DNA from: Aureimonas endophytica
Lineage (GTDB): Bacteria > Pseudomonadota > Alphaproteobacteria > Rhizobiales > Rhizobiaceae
NCBI RefSeq assembly: GCF_014642635.1
Contig: NZ_BMIQ01000001.1
Location: 558,001 to 622,000, forward strand
Reading direction: 5' to 3'
Length of the DNA: 64,000 nt
Shown here: positions 1 to 8,960 of the stretch, piece by piece
Layout of the letters: each line of letters opens with the position of its first letter
Numbering within the stretch: the first letter of the stretch is position 1
Notes under the pieces: generated by a model
The model's input: the letters and a program-made list of their open reading frames with translations, nothing else
Told to the model about the DNA's origin: nothing
Database searches by the model: none
Position numbers and translations under genes: made by a program

Positions 1-342
1 TTCCGGCCCATCGGCGCGATAGAAGAGAAGATCGGTCTCGGCATAGCGCGCCACCTCGTCGCGCACCGGGATCGGATCGTCGGCGACGCCGTCGATCACC
101 GTGTTGACGAGACGCGTCAGAGGCATGGTGCCGGGATCGATCCGCTCGCCCTGCGCCCGCCATTCCGCCGCGATCGCCTCCGCCACCGCCAGCGACGGGA
201 CGGAAAGCGGGCGGCGGGATGGCGTCTTCAGCCCCTTTCCGTCGAGCAGCACGGCAAGACCGCCGTCGCGCGGCTCGACGGTCACATCCGTATAGAAGCG
301 CTTCGGCAGGTCCGGCTGGGCCATTCGCTGGAGATCGGACAT
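1..342 (-). CDS. ATP12-family F1-ATPase assembly chaperone, partial (cut by window edge)
   Basis: Reading the minus strand from the ATG at 342 gives about 114 residues that run off the window. The N-terminus has PKRFYTDVTVEP, then VLLDGKGLKTPSRRPL and TMPLTRLVNTVIDGV, which is the start of the ATP12 family. In mitochondria ATP12 holds the F1 alpha subunit before it joins the hexamer; the bacterial homologues are presumed F1 ATPase assembly chaperones in the cytoplasm. The start lies 3 bases downstream of the rluC-like stop, so the two are co-transcribed. The C-terminal part cannot be seen. Confidence 0.85.
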   Translation of the reverse strand, partial: MSDLQRMAQPDLPKRFYTDVTVEPRDGGLAVLLDGKGLKTPSRRPLSVPSLAVAEAIAAEWRAQGERIDPGTMPLTRLVNTVIDGVADDPIPVRDEVARYAETDLLFYRADGPE

Positions 343-345
343 GGG

Positions 346-1335
346 TCAGGCCTCGCTGGCGCTTTCGTCGAAACCGAAGAGGTTGAAGGTCTGCACCATA
401 TGGGGCGGCAACGGCGCGATCTGATCGATCAGTCCGCGCCCGTCGGGATGGGGAATGCGGATGCGCCGCGCGTGGAGATGCAGGCGCTTCTGCACGCCGC
501 CCGGGAACTCCCAGTTCGGATCGTCCTCGAAATACTTCGGATCGCCGATGATCGGATGACCGAGATGGGCGGCATGGACGCGCAGCTGATGCGTGCGCCC
601 CGTATAGGGCTCCATCTCCAGCCAGGTGAAGCGCTGGGCGAGCGCTTCCACCACGCGATAATGCGACAGCGCATGGTCGGCGCCGGGATCGCCATGCCGG
701 GCGATGCGCATGCGGTCGCCGTCCGGCGTCGATTCCTTCACGAGATAGGTGGAGATGCGCCCCTCCCGCTCGCGCGGCACGCCCTTCACCACCGCCCAAT
801 AGACCTTCTGCGTGTCGCGCTCGCGAAAGCTCTTGGTCAGCGCCACGGCGGCGCCGCGCGTGCGCGCCACGACGAGAATGCCCGACGTATCGCGATCGAT
901 GCGATGGACGAGACGCGGCTTCTCGCCCTTCTTGTTGCGCCAGGCTTCCAGCATGGCATCGACATGGCGCGAGACGCCGGAGCCGCCCTGCACGGCAAGG
1001 CCCGCCGGCTTGTTGAAGACGAGCACCTTCTCGTCCTCGTAGAGCAGCATCTGCGAGAGCACGTCGCCATCATGCCGATCGCGGATCGTGTTCATGGTCA
1101 GGGGGCCGGTCTTGCCGCGCGCGGCGTCGGCCTCGATCGGCGGCACGCGGATGATCTGGCCGGGCGCGACGCGCATGTCGGCCTTGGCCCGCCCGCCATC
1201 GACGCGGATCTGGCCGGAGCGCAGCAGCTTCTGCAGATGGCCGAAGCCGAGGCCGGGATAATGCAGCTTGAACCAGCGGTCGAGCCGCAGCCCCGCCTCG
1301 TCCGCCTCGACCTTCACTTGTGCGACGACCGCCAT
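346..1335 (-). CDS. rluC: RluC/RluD-family 23S rRNA pseudouridine synthase
   Basis: The 329-residue protein has an N-terminal S4 RNA-binding domain (about residues 14-66) and a RluA-type catalytic domain. The signature HRIDRDTSG begins at residue 144, so Asp147 should be the catalytic aspartate. The family converts uridines of 23S rRNA to pseudouridine; RluC acts at 955, 2504 and 2580 in E. coli. The length fits RluC/RluD. The subfamily is not certain from sequence alone, but crcB and ATP12 as neighbours are common for the RluC-like copy in Rhizobiales. It lies downstream of crcB with a 35-base gap. Confidence 0.88.
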   Translation of the reverse strand: MAVVAQVKVEADEAGLRLDRWFKLHYPGLGFGHLQKLLRSGQIRVDGGRAKADMRVAPGQIIRVPPIEADAARGKTGPLTMNTIRDRHDGDVLSQMLLYEDEKVLVFNKPAGLAVQGGSGVSRHVDAMLEAWRNKKGEKPRLVHRIDRDTSGILVVARTRGAAVALTKSFRERDTQKVYWAVVKGVPREREGRISTYLVKESTPDGDRMRIARHGDPGADHALSHYRVVEALAQRFTWLEMEPYTGRTHQLRVHAAHLGHPIIGDPKYFEDDPNWEFPGGVQKRLHLHARRIRIPHPDGRGLIDQIAPLPPHMVQTFNLFGFDESASEA

Positions 1336-1370
1336 CCGCTATCCCTATCCTGTCGGCGGCAGCGATAGCA

Positions 1371-1775
1371 TCATGCGAAGTGGCGCGCGAGCGCCAGCCC
1401 GGCGAAGAGCGCGCCGAAGCCGAGGATGAGGGTGCCCGCCACATAGGCGAAGGCCGTCGCGGCCTCGCCCCGCTCCCAGAGCACGGCCGTGTCGAGCGCG
1501 AAGGACGAGAAGGTGGTGAAGCCGCCGATGATGCCGGTGGCGACGAAGACGCGAAGCTCGGCCGAACCGCCGAGGCGCCGGGCCAAAAGCTCGATGAAGA
1601 CCCCCATCGCGAAGGCGCCGACGAGATTGACCGTGAAGGTGCCGAGCGGCAGGCCCGGGCCGAAGAGGCGCGCCGCGCCGAGATTGACGAGCTGGCGGCC
1701 CACCGATCCGATGGCGCCGCCAAGCGCGACGAGGACGATCTGGTTCAGCATCGCGGGCCTCGCGCCTTCCCTCAT
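1371..1775 (-). CDS. crcB: CrcB/Fluc fluoride channel
   Basis: A small membrane protein of up to 134 residues with four predicted hydrophobic helices. Family motifs are present: GGAIGSVGRQLVN near the N-terminus, GTFTVNLVGAF in helix 2, and GGFTTFSSFALDT in helix 3, which contains the polar track and phenylalanine box of Fluc channels. It exports fluoride as a dual-topology dimer in the inner membrane. The start at 1775 overlaps the rarA stop in an ATGA, which suggests translational coupling; the alternative start at 1751 (MLNQIVL) matches the family N-terminus better. No fluoride riboswitch is seen in front, as expected for a gene inside an operon. Confidence 0.9.
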   Translation of the reverse strand: MREGARPAMLNQIVLVALGGAIGSVGRQLVNLGAARLFGPGLPLGTFTVNLVGAFAMGVFIELLARRLGGSAELRVFVATGIIGGFTTFSSFALDTAVLWERGEAATAFAYVAGTLILGFGALFAGLALARHFA

Positions 1776-3106
1776 TCGCCCCGTTCGCGGCGCAGCCGCG
1801 CCCAGTGATCCAGGCGCTTGGCGAGCGTCGCCTCGAAGCCGCGCGGCGTCGGGTCGTAGAACTGCTGGCGGCCGAGCTCCGAGGGGAAATAGTCCTGGCC
1901 GGAAAAGGCATCGGGCTCGTCATGGTCGTAGCGATAGCCGGAACCGTAGCCCTCGCCCTTCATCAGCTTGGTCGGGGCGTTGAGGATATGCTTCGGCGGC
2001 AGTAGCGAGCCGTTCTCCTTCGCCGCCCGCATCGCCGCCTTATAGGCGGTGTAGAGGGCGTTCGATTTCGGTGCGGTCGCGAGATAGACGGTCGCTTGCG
2101 CCAAGGCGAGTTCGCCTTCGGGCGAGCCGAGATAGTCGTAGGCATCCTTCGCGGCGCTGGCGATCACCAGCGCCTGCGGGTCGGCGAGGCCGATGTCCTC
2201 GGAGGCCATGCGCACCAGACGGCGGCCAAGATAGAGCGGGTCCTCGCCGGCATCCAGCATGCGGCAGAGATAGTAGAGCGCCGCGTCCGGGTCCGAGCCG
2301 CGCACCGATTTATGCAGCGCCGAGATGAGATTGTAATGGCCGTCCTGGCTCTTGTCGTAGACCGGGGCGCGGCGCTGGACGATCCGCTGCAGCGTCGCCG
2401 CGTCGAAGACCTCGCCGGGCTTGGCGGCGCGCCACACTTCCTCGGACAGCGTCAGAATCGCGCGCCCGTCGCCGTCCGCCATGCGGACGAGCATCGCCCG
2501 CGCCTCCTCGTCCAGCGGCAGCGTGCGTCCTTCCACCGCCTCGGCCCGCTCCACCAGCCGGGCGAGGCTCGCCGCGTCATGCGGGTGGAAGGTGAGGACG
2601 CGGGCGCGGGACAGAAGCGCGGCGTTCAGCTCGAAGGACGGATTCTCCGTCGTCGCGCCGACGAGAACGACCGTGCCGTCCTCCATCACCGGCAGGAAGG
2701 AGTCCTGCTGGGCGCGGTTGAAGCGATGGATTTCGTCGACGAAGAGCAGCGTCTGCCGGCCGTTCTGGCGACGCAGACGGGCCGCCTCGAACACCTTCTT
2801 CAGATCGGCGACGCCCGAGAAGATCGCGGAAATCTGCTCGAAGGCGAAATCGACCTGCGAGGCCAACAGACGGGCGACGGTGGTCTTGCCGGTGCCGGGC
2901 GGCCCCCAGAAGATCATCGAGCCGAGCGAACGGGTGCCGAGCATGCGCGTCAGGACGCCTTCCGGCCCGGTCAGATGGTCCTGGCCGACGACATCGCCGA
3001 GCGATTGCGGCCGCAGCCGATCGGCGAGCGGGCGCGCCGAGCCCGGCGCCGGGATGCCAGCGGGGGCCTTGTCGCGCGGCGGCGGCTCGCCGAAGAGATC
3101 AGCCAT
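1772..3106 (-). CDS. rarA: Replication-associated recombination protein A (AAA+ ATPase)
   Basis: The 444-residue protein is a full-length RarA/MgsA (WRNIP1 homologue). Walker A is GPPGTGKTT at 68-76, Walker B is FVDEIHRF around 122-129, and the C-terminal tetramerisation part carries GEGYGSGYRYDHD typical of the family. RarA acts at stalled forks and single-stranded gaps and interacts with SSB. It lies 9 bases downstream of the DegQ-like gene and overlaps crcB by four bases, so protease, rarA, crcB, rluC and ATP12 seem to form one transcript. Confidence 0.93.
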   Translation of the reverse strand: MADLFGEPPPRDKAPAGIPAPGSARPLADRLRPQSLGDVVGQDHLTGPEGVLTRMLGTRSLGSMIFWGPPGTGKTTVARLLASQVDFAFEQISAIFSGVADLKKVFEAARLRRQNGRQTLLFVDEIHRFNRAQQDSFLPVMEDGTVVLVGATTENPSFELNAALLSRARVLTFHPHDAASLARLVERAEAVEGRTLPLDEEARAMLVRMADGDGRAILTLSEEVWRAAKPGEVFDAATLQRIVQRRAPVYDKSQDGHYNLISALHKSVRGSDPDAALYYLCRMLDAGEDPLYLGRRLVRMASEDIGLADPQALVIASAAKDAYDYLGSPEGELALAQATVYLATAPKSNALYTAYKAAMRAAKENGSLLPPKHILNAPTKLMKGEGYGSGYRYDHDEPDAFSGQDYFPSELGRQQFYDPTPRGFEATLAKRLDHWARLRRERGE

Positions 3107-3115
3107 CGGCGCGGG

Positions 3116-4558
3116 TCATCGCACGACCTGCGCCAGCTTCTCGCCGTCGCGCATGATCTCGAAGCGCCAGCCGCGCCGGGTGTTCCCCGCCATCTTCTCC
3201 AGCGCGGCGGCGGAGCCGACCGCATCGCCGTTCAAGGTCAGGATCACGTCGCGCGGCTGCAGGGCGAAGCGCGCGGCGAAGGAGCCGGGCTGGATCGCGG
3301 TGACGACGACGCCCGTCATTTCCTGCGGCAGGTCGAGCTCGTCCGCCAGCCTCGGCGAGAGATTGGCGACGGTGGCGCCGGCGAAAGGCGTCTCGCCATC
3401 CAGCGTGCGCCGATCGGCGGCGGGCGTTTCCGGCGCCGGCTTCAGGGCGACATCGAGCGATTCCCGCTTGTCGCCGGAGAGGATCGTCAGCTTGGCGGAG
3501 CGGCCGATGCCGGCCGTCGCAAGGCGATAGCCGAGCGTATCGGGATCGATCACCTCGAAATTGTCGATGGCGAGCACGACGTCGCCGGCCTTGAGACCGG
3601 CGGCGGCGGCCGGCGTGTCGCGGATCACGTCCTCGACCAGGGCGCCGCGCGGGCGATCGAGGCCGAGCGCCTCGGCCACGTCGCGCGTCACCGGCACGAA
3701 ACTCGCGCCGATGAAGGGCCGCTCGAACCGCCCGCCCTTCTTCGCCGATTCGACGAAGACGCGGACCATGTTCGACGGAATGGCGAAGCCGATGCCCTGT
3801 GACCCGCCGGAGCGCGAGAAGATCGCCGTGTTCACGCCGATCAGCTGGCCATGCACGTCGATCAGCGCGCCGCCGGAATTGCCGGGGTTGATCGCCGCAT
3901 CCGTCTGGATGAAGAAGCCGAAATCGTTCTTGCCGATATGCGTGCGCGCCAGGGCCGAAACGATGCCGTTCGTCACCGTCTGACCGATGCCGAAGGGATT
4001 GCCGATGGCGAGCACGAGGTCGCCGATCTCCAGGCGATCCGAATCGGCGATGCCGAGCGTCGGCAGGGGGTTCGAGTCCTCGATCTTCAGGACGGCGAGA
4101 TCGATGCGCTCGTCCTTCGACAGGATCCTGGCATCGAATTCCCGACCGTCGGCCAAAGCGACGCGCACCTCGTCGGCATCGGCGACGACATGGTTGTTGG
4201 TGACGATCAGGCCGCTCGAATCGACGATGACGCCGGAGCCGAGCGAGGATTGGACACGCGGCCGCTGGCGCTGCATCTGCCGGCCGAAGAACTGTTCGAA
4301 GAGCGGATCGCCGGCGAAGGGCGAACGCTGCTGCGGCAAGGTCTTGGCGGCATAGACGTTCACCACCGCTGGCGCGCTCTTCTTCACCAGCGGCGCGAAG
4401 GACATCTTCATCTGCGCCGCGTCGCCCGGCACCACGGCGCCGGCCTGGGCGGCGGGCGTCGCGGGAACGATCGGCAACGGCGTCTCTGCGAGCGCCCGGA
4501 CGGAGCCGGAACCGAGACCGGCAAGCAGCATGACGGCTAGAACGGAACGATTCTTCAC
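3116..4558 (-). CDS. degQ: DegQ/Do-type periplasmic serine endoprotease
   Basis: The protein has a signal peptide (KNRSVLAVMLLAGLGSGSVRALA), a trypsin-like domain and two PDZ domains. Counting from the GTG start, the catalytic triad is His123 (TNNHVVAD), Asp154 (ERIDLAVL) and Ser228 (NPGNSGGAL). It degrades or refolds misfolded envelope proteins. The open frame extends to 4627, but the GTG at 4558 is preferred. A GGAGAG Shine-Dalgarno sequence lies 9 bases in front of it, and the signal peptide starts there, while the extra 23 residues look like non-coding sequence. The product is 480 residues, normal for DegP/DegQ/MucD proteins; which paralogue it is cannot be told. Confidence 0.9.
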   Translation of the reverse strand: MKNRSVLAVMLLAGLGSGSVRALAETPLPIVPATPAAQAGAVVPGDAAQMKMSFAPLVKKSAPAVVNVYAAKTLPQQRSPFAGDPLFEQFFGRQMQRQRPRVQSSLGSGVIVDSSGLIVTNNHVVADADEVRVALADGREFDARILSKDERIDLAVLKIEDSNPLPTLGIADSDRLEIGDLVLAIGNPFGIGQTVTNGIVSALARTHIGKNDFGFFIQTDAAINPGNSGGALIDVHGQLIGVNTAIFSRSGGSQGIGFAIPSNMVRVFVESAKKGGRFERPFIGASFVPVTRDVAEALGLDRPRGALVEDVIRDTPAAAAGLKAGDVVLAIDNFEVIDPDTLGYRLATAGIGRSAKLTILSGDKRESLDVALKPAPETPAADRRTLDGETPFAGATVANLSPRLADELDLPQEMTGVVVTAIQPGSFAARFALQPRDVILTLNGDAVGSAAALEKMAGNTRRGWRFEIMRDGEKLAQVVR

Positions 4559-4634
4559 GCGACGATCCTCTCCGGCGACATCCGCGTCCGACGGCGGCTT
4601 TGGCTCATGGCCCTGAAGCCATGCCATTGCAACG

Positions 4635-4657
4635 AAAAAGGGGCCGCGAGCGGCCCC
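4635..4657 (-). terminator. Rho-independent terminator after the small secreted-peptide gene
   Basis: A 7-bp GC-only stem (GGGGCCG / CGGCCCC) with a 4-base loop is followed on the minus strand by five T residues. It lies 29 bases downstream of the stop codon at 4686 and upstream of the DegQ-type gene, so it separates these two units. Confidence 0.8.
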
Positions 4658-4685
4658 TTCCGACTGATCCGACGATGATATCCGC

Positions 4686-4868
4686 TCAGCGGGCGGAGAC
4701 GTCCGCCGCCTGCATAGCCGGGCTGTCCCCCGCCGGGAGCTCGGCAGTGGCGTAGCTGGCGGTCAGGACGCCGAAGGCGCAGAAGGCCGCGAAGAGGGTA
4801 AGAAGCGTACGGCGCATGGAGGGGAGGCTCGGCTGGGGGTTGGTTTCCGTATGGTGCACGGAACTCAT
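4686..4868 (-). CDS. Small hypothetical secreted or membrane peptide
   Basis: An open frame of at most 60 codons. From the internal ATG at 4817 the protein would start MRRTLLTLFAAFCAFGVLTASYATA, a convincing signal peptide, leaving a mature part of only about 18 residues. No family is recognised. Support for a real gene comes from the signal sequence and from the strong terminator just behind it. Neither start has a good Shine-Dalgarno sequence, so the N-terminus is open. Between 4869 and 5069 no gene or clear signal is seen. Confidence 0.45.
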   Translation of the reverse strand: MSSVHHTETNPQPSLPSMRRTLLTLFAAFCAFGVLTASYATAELPAGDSPAMQAADVSAR

Positions 4869-5069
4869 TTATCTTGCGTAAATTGCCACCGATCGGCGGC
4901 GGGATGGATTGTTCGCCATAGGAATGCCCTGTTCCGGCTTCGGTTTCGTCACGGTCGAAAAATCCTGCCGGAAAGCATGCGCCGCGCTATCGCATGGTTG
5001 ACGCAAGCTTCGCTATCGCAAGCCGGCAACACCCGCGCCGTCTCGAAATTATGCACAGCCCGAAAGGGT

Positions 5070-6107
5070 TTAATGCAGACGGGCGGGAACGAGACCGTGC
5101 TCGGCGAGCGACAGCGCCGTGGCGGCGACCGTCTCTTCCGGCGGCAGAAAGGTCACACCCAGAATGTTTGTCGCCGGCCCGGCATCCAGATGCTTGATGC
5201 GTCCGAGCTCGGGCAGGGCTTGAGCCGCCTCCGAGGAGACGCGTGCGGCGAGACGGACCACCGGATCGGGCAGCGTCGCCTTCGGCAACCGCCAGCGCGC
5301 CTGCGGCACGGCGCGCCCGATCGCCGCCGCCATTTCGCGGAACGAGAGCGGGCCGGCGCTCGTGATGAAGCGGCGTCCGGCGGCCTCCAGCCGCTGCAAG
5401 GCCCGGACATGGGCCTGCGCCACGTCGCGCACGTCGACGATGCCGAGGGTGATCCGTGGCACGACGGGCAGAAGGCCCTGCATCATCATGCGGACGAAAT
5501 GGACCGAGGTGCCGTGCTCGTCGTCGAGAAGCGGTCCGAGCACCAGCGAAGGATTGATGGTGACGAGATCGAAGCCGGCTTTCGCCGAAAAGTCCCAGGC
5601 CGCCGTCTCGGCCAGCGTCTTCGACAGGGCATAGGCGCTGATCGAGCGACTCTGGACGTTCGAGAAGTCGGCTTCGGTGAAGATCTGGTCCGGCCGATTC
5701 TCATGCCCGTAATAGATCGCGGCGACGGAGGAGGTGAGGACCACCCGTTCGGCCCCGGCCCGCTCGGCGGCGCGGAGCACCCGCAACGTGCCGCCCTTGG
5801 CGATGTCGGCGAGCGCCAGCTTGTCGCCCGGTGCTCGGCGCGGAAAGGGCGAGGCGACATGCAGGACGCAACGGCAGCCGGCGGCTGCCTCGTCCCAGCC
5901 GTCGTCCTGCGTCAGGTCGGCCTTGACGATCTCGAAGCGACGCTGGTCGAGCCCGAGCGCGCGAAAGGCGCGCAGCGTGTGCTCGCGCTTGCTGGAATAG
6001 CGGACGGTGCCGCGAACCCTATAGCCGGCCTGGAGCAGCGCCACGCAGACATGCTTGGCGATGAAGCCGGAAATGCCGGTGAGAAGAACGAGATCGCCTT
6101 CGGCCAA
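5070..6107 (-). CDS. NAD(P)-dependent epimerase/dehydratase, dihydroflavonol-4-reductase-like
   Basis: The 345-residue protein is an extended short-chain dehydrogenase. The nucleotide-binding motif is TGISGFIAKH from residue 10, and the active site is Tyr159-x3-Lys163 (YALSK) with serines at 126-127. The pattern VLHVASPFP and the Asn-Pro-Ser after the active site are typical of dihydroflavonol reductase and cinnamoyl-CoA reductase relatives, which reduce aldehydes or ketones with NADPH. The substrate is unknown. The start is a TTG at 6107 with GGAG eight bases before it. It stands alone at the tail of the rplQ transcript and shares no obvious function with its neighbours. Confidence 0.8.
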   Translation of the reverse strand: MAEGDLVLLTGISGFIAKHVCVALLQAGYRVRGTVRYSSKREHTLRAFRALGLDQRRFEIVKADLTQDDGWDEAAAGCRCVLHVASPFPRRAPGDKLALADIAKGGTLRVLRAAERAGAERVVLTSSVAAIYYGHENRPDQIFTEADFSNVQSRSISAYALSKTLAETAAWDFSAKAGFDLVTINPSLVLGPLLDDEHGTSVHFVRMMMQGLLPVVPRITLGIVDVRDVAQAHVRALQRLEAAGRRFITSAGPLSFREMAAAIGRAVPQARWRLPKATLPDPVVRLAARVSSEAAQALPELGRIKHLDAGPATNILGVTFLPPEETVAATALSLAEHGLVPARLH

Positions 6108-6152
6108 TGCCGTCGCTCCAAGCCCTACGCCAAACTCAAGGCCAGAGATGCC

Positions 6153-6174
6153 GAAGGGCCCCGTAGGGCCCTTC
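6153..6174 (-). terminator. Hairpin at the end of the rpsM-rpsK-rpoA-rplQ unit
   Basis: A perfect inverted repeat with 9-bp arms (GAAGGGCCC / GGGCCCTTC) and a 4-base loop lies 29 bases downstream of rplQ. There is no T-tract, so it may be a weak terminator or a 3' end stabiliser; its place at the end of a long operon favours termination. Confidence 0.5.
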
Positions 6175-6202
6175 CATGACTTCCGAATGTCGTCGCGGAC
6201 GA

Positions 6203-6628
6203 TCAGGCGGCGGCGTCCTCGCCGGCTTCCGCCTCGACGCGCTCGCGATCGAGCTTGCCGCGCGCGTCGACGTCGCGGTCCACGAATTCGATGACCGCCA
6301 TCGGGGCGTTGTCGCCGCGACGGAAGCCGGCCTTCAGCACGCGCGTATAGCCGCCATTGCGCTCGGCATAGCGCGGGCCGAGCACGTCGAAGAGCTTCGT
6401 CACGACGCTCGGGTCGCGGACCTGCGAGATGGCCTGACGGCGGGCATGGAGATCGCCGCGCTTGCCGAGCGTGATCATCTTCTCGACGATCGGACGCAGG
6501 TCCTTCGCCTTCGGCAGCGTGGTGACGATCTGCTCATGCTCGATGAGCGAGGCGACCATGTTGGCGAACATGGCCTTACGGTGGCTGGCGGTGCGGTTGA
6601 GCTTCCGGCCGCGATTGGCGTGACGCAT
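6203..6628 (-). CDS. rplQ: 50S ribosomal protein L17
   Basis: 141 residues beginning [24 protein letters not shown], the typical L17 start. L17 sits at the exit side of the 50S subunit. The acidic, alanine-rich tail ([11 protein letters not shown]) is common in alphaproteobacteria. It is the last gene of the rpsM-rpsK-rpoA-rplQ transcript. The 140-base gap to rpoA holds a GC-rich imperfect hairpin around 6729-6754. Confidence 0.97.
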   Translation of the reverse strand: MRHANRGRKLNRTASHRKAMFANMVASLIEHEQIVTTLPKAKDLRPIVEKMITLGKRGDLHARRQAISQVRDPSVVTKLFDVLGPRYAERNGGYTRVLKAGFRRGDNAPMAVIEFVDRDVDARGKLDRERVEAEAGEDAAA

Positions 6629-6768
6629 GGGTTCAGTTCCTCGAAAAGGGCCGGATCGTGCCGGCGGACGGCATCCTCGCTAACCCGGACGGGCCGGGTG
6701 CATGTGCCTTTGGATGATTGGCAGGCGAAGACCCGCCGCCCGGAGGCGACGGGTCGAGTCGTTGGGGA

Positions 6769-7800
6769 TCAGTACTGATCCTCGAAGCGCTTGGCCAGGT
6801 CGTCGATGTTCTCCGGCGGCCAGGACGGCACTTCCATGCCGAGGTGCAGGCCCATGGAGGCCAGCACTTCCTTGATCTCGTTCAGCGACTTGCGACCGAA
6901 ATTCGGGGTGCGCAGCATCTCCGCCTCGGTCTTCTGGATGAGGTCGCCGATATAGACGATGTTGTCGTTCTTCAGGCAGTTGGCCGAGCGGACCGAAAGC
7001 TCCAGCTCGTCCACCTTCTTGAGGAGGGCCGGGTTGAAGGCGAGTTCGGCGATCTGCTCGTCCTGGGCGCTCGCGCCACCACGGGCATCGCGCTGCGGCT
7101 CCTCGAAATTGACGAAGACCGAAAGCTGGTCCTGCAGGATGCGCGCCGCATAGGCGACGGCGTCCTCGCCCGAGATGGAGCCGTCGGTGACGATCTCCAT
7201 GGTCAGCTTGTCCTTGTTGAGGTCCTGGCCCTCGCGGGTCGCCTCGACACGGTATGAGACCTTCTTCACCGGCGAGAAGAGCGCGTCGACCGGAATGAGG
7301 CCGATCGGCGCGTCCTCGGCCCGGTTCTGATCGGCCGGCACGTAGCCCTTGCCCGTGTTGACCGTCAGCTCCATGCGGATCTCGGCGCCCTCGTCGAGCG
7401 TGCAGATCTCGTGCTCGGGGTTGAGGATCTCGATATCGCCGACCGTCGAGATGTCGCCGGCATAGACGACGCCCGGACCCGACTTGCGCACGACCATGCG
7501 CTTCGGGCCTTCGGACTGCATCTTGATGGCGATTTCCTTGACGTTCAGCACGATGTCCGTGACATCCTCGCGCACGCCCGGGATCGAGGAGAATTCGTGC
7601 AGCACGCCGTCGATCTGGATCGCGGTGACGGCCGCGCCCTGGAGCGAGGACAGGAGCACGCGGCGCAGCGCGTTGCCGAGAGTCAGGCCGAAACCGCGCT
7701 CCAGCGGCTCGGCGACGAGCGACGCCTTGGCGCGATTGCTGCCGCTCTTGAAGACGACCTGATCCGGCTTGGTGAGATTCTGCCAGTTGCTTGCGATCAT
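6769..7800 (-). CDS. rpoA: DNA-directed RNA polymerase subunit alpha
   Basis: 343 residues from the ATG at 7800 ([14 protein letters not shown]). The open frame runs further upstream, but that extension is not conserved. The N-terminal domain assembles the polymerase ([17 protein letters not shown] is the dimerisation helix), and the C-terminal domain (about 250-320, with [17 protein letters not shown]) contacts UP elements and activators. It lies between rpsK and rplQ, the usual order. The 145-base gap to rpsK contains a GGGAGC/GCTCCC hairpin near 7858. Confidence 0.97.
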   Translation of the reverse strand: MIASNWQNLTKPDQVVFKSGSNRAKASLVAEPLERGFGLTLGNALRRVLLSSLQGAAVTAIQIDGVLHEFSSIPGVREDVTDIVLNVKEIAIKMQSEGPKRMVVRKSGPGVVYAGDISTVGDIEILNPEHEICTLDEGAEIRMELTVNTGKGYVPADQNRAEDAPIGLIPVDALFSPVKKVSYRVEATREGQDLNKDKLTMEIVTDGSISGEDAVAYAARILQDQLSVFVNFEEPQRDARGGASAQDEQIAELAFNPALLKKVDELELSVRSANCLKNDNIVYIGDLIQKTEAEMLRTPNFGRKSLNEIKEVLASMGLHLGMEVPSWPPENIDDLAKRFEDQY

Positions 7801-7945
7801 GACGATCAGCCTTTCAGTTCCTCGCCACCATCCAATCGTGGCGATAGGTCTGAGACGGGAGCCCGACCGCTCCCTGAACGAACGACATCCGCCCACCCGG
7901 CTCCGAAGAGAAACCGTGGCGGGCGGACGAAAAGACGGTGCGGTC

Positions 7946-8332
7946 TTAGACGCGGCGGCGCTTGCGCGGACGAACGCCGTTATGCGGGATCGGGGTCACG
8001 TCGCGGATCGACGTGATGGTGAAGCCCGCGGCCTGGAGGGCGCGCAGCGCCGACTCACGACCCGAACCCGGACCCGACACCTCGACCTCGAGGGTGCGCA
8101 TGCCATGCTCCTGCGCCTTGCGGGCGCAATCCTCGGCGGCGATCTGCGCGGCGAAGGGGGTCGACTTGCGCGAGCCCTTGAAGCCCTGCTGGCCGGCCGA
8201 CGACCAGGAAATGGCGTTGCCCTGCGCGTCGGTGATCGTGATCAGCGTGTTGTTGAAGGTCGACTGGACGTGCGCGACGCCCGTCGAGATGTTCTTGCGC
8301 TCGCGGCGGCGAATGCGCTGCTCCTTGGCCAT
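7946..8332 (-). CDS. rpsK: 30S ribosomal protein S11
   Basis: 128 residues with the S11 core ([18 protein letters not shown] and the C-terminal [19 protein letters not shown]). S11 lines the platform of the 30S subunit near the Shine-Dalgarno helix. It follows rpsM by 81 bases; that gap contains a hairpin with the arms GCGCTCC and GGAGCGC. Confidence 0.97.
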   Translation of the reverse strand: MAKEQRIRRRERKNISTGVAHVQSTFNNTLITITDAQGNAISWSSAGQQGFKGSRKSTPFAAQIAAEDCARKAQEHGMRTLEVEVSGPGSGRESALRALQAAGFTITSIRDVTPIPHNGVRPRKRRRV

Positions 8333-8413
8333 TCTTTTTCTTCCTTAGATATCCACACCGCCGTAATGCCAGCGGCTCCACCACAGAAGCGCTCCCTCGC
8401 GGAGCGCCACCGA

Positions 8414-8782
8414 TTACTTCTTCTTGCCAGCGATCGCCTTGGCGGGACCCTTGCGGGTGCGGGCGTTCGTATGGGTGCGCTGACCGCGAACCGGCAGGCC
8501 GCGACGATGACGCAGGCCGCGATAGCAGCCGAGATCCATCAGGCGCTTGATGTTCATGGTCGTCTCGCGACGCAGATCGCCCTCGACCTGATAGTCGCGG
8601 TCGATGATCTCGCGGATCTGCAGGACCTCGGCATCCGTCAGGTCGTTGACGCGACGCTCGGGCGCAAGATTCACCTTCTCGCAGATCTGCTGCGCATAGT
8701 ACTTGCCGATGCCGTGGATGTACTGCAGCCCGATGACGACGCGCTTGTTGCTCGGGATATTGACGCCTGCGATACGGGCCAA
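8414..8782 (-). CDS. rpsM: 30S ribosomal protein S13 (TTG start)
   Basis: 122 residues, [15 protein letters not shown] to the basic tail GKKK. S13 forms bridges to the 50S subunit and touches the P-site tRNA. The codon at the conserved N-terminus is TTG, preceded at 8 bases by GAGGAG, and no ATG fits the family start. It is the first gene of its transcript because a glycosidase gene separates it from adk, and it has its own promoter at 8913-8942. Confidence 0.95.
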   Translation of the reverse strand: MARIAGVNIPSNKRVVIGLQYIHGIGKYYAQQICEKVNLAPERRVNDLTDAEVLQIREIIDRDYQVEGDLRRETTMNIKRLMDLGCYRGLRHRRGLPVRGQRTHTNARTRKGPAKAIAGKKK

Positions 8783-8912
8783 GGACCGTACTCCTCAAGA
8801 GATGGGCGCTACGCCCGAATGTTGCTGGTGAAACGCCATGGACCAAGACGAGGAGGCTGAGCATTCGCAAAGGAAAGCCGCCCCGGTCGCGCCGGATTCG
8901 CGTTTGGTTCGT

Positions 8913-8942
8913 GCTATAGGCCCCGGCGCCCGGTAAAGTCAA
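8913..8942 (-). promoter_or_regulatory. rpsM: Sigma70-type promoter for rpsM-rpsK-rpoA-rplQ
   Basis: On the minus strand TTGACT (8942-8937) and TATAGC (8918-8913) are separated by 18 bases. It lies 19 bases behind the stop of the GH63 gene and about 130 bases before the rpsM start. The position fits a promoter that lets the ribosomal genes be expressed apart from adk. Confidence 0.75.
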
Positions 8943-8960
8943 CCTTTCTAGGCATTTCCT

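Noticed and set aside
4869-5069. Possible small RNA or promoter between the peptide gene and the dehydrogenase
   Set aside because: No clear promoter boxes or T-tract terminator are present, so nothing is claimed.
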